Source: Trochalopteron elliotii
Lineage: Eukaryota; Chordata; Aves; Passeriformes; Leiothrichidae
Assembly (NCBI GenBank): GCA_024734555.1
Contig: JANPWX010020211.1
Location: forward strand, 372,001-436,000
DNA length: 64,000 nucleotides
Direction of reading: 5' to 3'
Positions 62,561-64,000 of this stretch are shown here, one piece after another. The translations under genes were made by a program, and so were the position numbers. Positions within the stretch are counted from its first letter, which is position 1. Each line of letters starts with the position of its first letter. The notes beneath the pieces were generated by a model that saw only the letters and a list, made by a program, of their open reading frames with translations, had not been told where the DNA came from and searched no databases.

Positions 62561-62620
62561 CAGCTGTTTATACAAACAGTAGCTGTCAGGTCACATTTGA
62601 AATCAAAGTGTCAGAGGTAT
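62561..62620. promoter_or_regulatory. E-box / forkhead palindrome / TCF-like motif cluster
   Basis: Within 60 bases there are an E-box CAGCTG (62561-62566), a near-palindromic pair of forkhead sites 'tgtttatacaaaca' (62565-62578), an 'aggtcaca' nuclear-receptor-like half site and an 'atcaaag' TCF/LEF-type site. The tight grouping resembles a small enhancer, but every motif is short and found by eye only. Confidence 0.2.
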
Positions 62621-64000
62621 ATAAGATGGTTTTATATAGGGCTGTATAAAATTAAATATATACACAACTCACTTAAACATTTGCATTAGCAGTTGTTTTT
62701 CAACAGATTATCAAGAGGTATGAATCTATTAATTCAGGATTAAGTCTGTTAGTATAGCATGAATTCACTTTATCGGCCTCCTCAAATATACCAAATTATT
62801 TTATTGCTGATGTAAACCATTCACACTGAGATGTTCTGCAAATCTCCTTTGCCTGCAAATGAAAATATGATTAGACACAGCATCATGTAATACTTTGGAG
62901 GCGAGAACAAATGTGTGAAGTGTGAAATAAATGTAGCAGAACATGAATCTCCCATTCCTGGCAGCTGTTTGGCAGTACAGCATGTGTATGTGACAGCAAT
63001 GACAACACAGTGTCCTCAGAGGTAATGAGACTCATTTCCCGGTGAGCACAGAAATGAAATGCGTCACAGCCCCCCAGCCCAGGACAGGCACCACGTGCAT
63101 GAGATGCATCACTTTGGGCTGCAGGAAACCAGGGAGCAGGAATTCCAACCAGCAACAGCAACTTCCATACCCAGGTGGAGAAGCAGTATTGATCTCTATC
63201 ATACCAGAACAGCATGATCAATCATTAGAGCTGATGTAGTAATATATTGTTCCTTGCTGTTTCTAGGTACTGAAATGGAGGTCTGAAACCCTTTCTTGTC
63301 TCCTTCAGAGCAACAGTATAATTGACTATATTTTAGCAAGTAAATAAACAAAAAAATTTAAAACAGAACTTTTTTCTTTTATCCGCTAAAAGCTGCTGTC
63401 ATTGCTGACAAGGGAATAGAGCAACACAACAAAGCTGGGATGACTACAGCAGAGAATCCACCAAGAGCTTCTACGGGAGCCTGAGAGAGCAAGACATACA
63501 TATAGAACATACTGCCAGAAAGCCCAAAAGACATATCCACCACAGAAGGGGAGCAAATGTCAAGAAACCTTTTTTAAAGTTTCTATTATCCCTTCTGTCT
63601 GATGAGCTTCTTCTGAAAACAATCCAAGAGACACTGTAAAGAATTACTAATCCACAGAAGTAACAATGTACTCTTAGGAAGAACCAGGCTTTCATCTGGA
63701 CAGGCTTTGCATTCATGTCTGCTCTGTGGAAATTAACACCTCTCAGAACAGGACAGGCACCAGGACAGTTCATCACACCAGGACACAGCCTGGGACACAA
63801 CAGGGGATGTGCTGCCCTGCTCAGTTTGGTTATGAGCTTCATATGGACCTTCTGTCAGTGGGTGACATCACAGGGACTGCTCAGTGAAGGGGCTGCATCT
63901 CTTTCTCAAGGACTCCTTACTCAGCTGCCACTGAATCCCTGCTCTTGTGAGAAGGGAAATGATGCACAAGGTGCCAGAGGTGGAGCAAACAGTGCACCAA
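62621..64000. other. Non-coding stretch, GC-richer towards the end
   Basis: Patches at 63060-63180 and 63730-63800 are GC-richer and share the 14-mer 'caggacaggcacca' (63082 and 63743 areas), which may be coincidence. The 123-codon minus frame at 63471-63842 and the 112-codon minus frame at 62883-63221 show no recognisable domain. Confidence 0.45.

Noticed and set aside
63082..63756. Shared 14-mer CAGGACAGGCACCA in two GC-richer patches
   Set aside because: Too short and low in complexity to separate from coincidence; no extended similarity around it.

Overview
The window looks like intergenic or deep-intronic nuclear DNA from a bird. I infer bird, not turtle or crocodile, because the only transposon remains I can recognise are old, heavily mutated CR1-type LINE fragments and short pan-amniote repeat relics, interspersed repeats are sparse, there are no L1/Alu-type mammalian repeats, and there is a GC-rich GGGATC-type simple repeat of a kind I associate with avian assemblies. 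Base composition is AT-rich and CpG-poor almost throughout, with one sharp CpG-rich exception at 15.58-15.74 kb.

I find no convincing protein-coding gene, tRNA, rRNA or CRISPR array, and nothing prokaryotic. Open frames are short. The few longer ones (up to 216 codons) show no domain I recognise and are near what chance allows in 64 kb. The best gene-like signals are isolated exon candidates: 47.89 kb (well-formed branch point, pyrimidine tract and AG, then 26 open codons, or a 33-nt microexon with a GT donor), 5.64 and 5.80 kb (two acceptor-plus-open-frame candidates in a row), and 20.13-20.20 kb (74 nt with AG and GTAAGG flanks). All are low confidence without transcript or conservation data.

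Layout. 0-1.34 kb: AT-rich, no feature. 1.35-1.71 kb: antisense relic of an old CR1. 1.7-5.6 kb: non-coding with small GC-richer islets. 5.6-5.9 kb: exon candidates. 5.9-15.5 kb: non-coding, with an old amniote repeat at 11.65 kb, the longest ORF at 12.8-13.5 kb and a perfect 20-bp palindrome at 14.32 kb. 15.58-15.74 kb: CpG-rich G-quadruplex-prone block next to the only N in the window, with a CTCF-like site. 16-34 kb: non-coding with a second old amniote repeat (18.26 kb), a GC-rich block ending in a minus-strand AATAAA (20.4-20.8 kb), a tRNA-derived SINE relic (27.6 kb) and several short tandem duplications. 34-48 kb: gene-desert-like, with motif-dense patches that resemble conserved enhancers (38.75 and 40.9 kb) and two AT-palindromic tracts (42.78, 43.76 kb). 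48.9-49.4 kb: the clearest CR1 fragment, minus strand. 49-64 kb: non-coding, with an exact 37-bp direct repeat 2,053 bp apart (56.72 and 58.77 kb), a possible CR1 tail (59.88 kb), a GC-richer block with AATAAATAAA (61.7 kb) and a forkhead-type palindrome (62.56 kb).

No genes can be shown to work together here. The likeliest roles for the window are spacer and distal regulatory DNA. No undescribed system is evident. The observations most worth a second look are the 37-bp exact duplication, the CpG/G4 block at the N, and the exon candidate at 47.89 kb.
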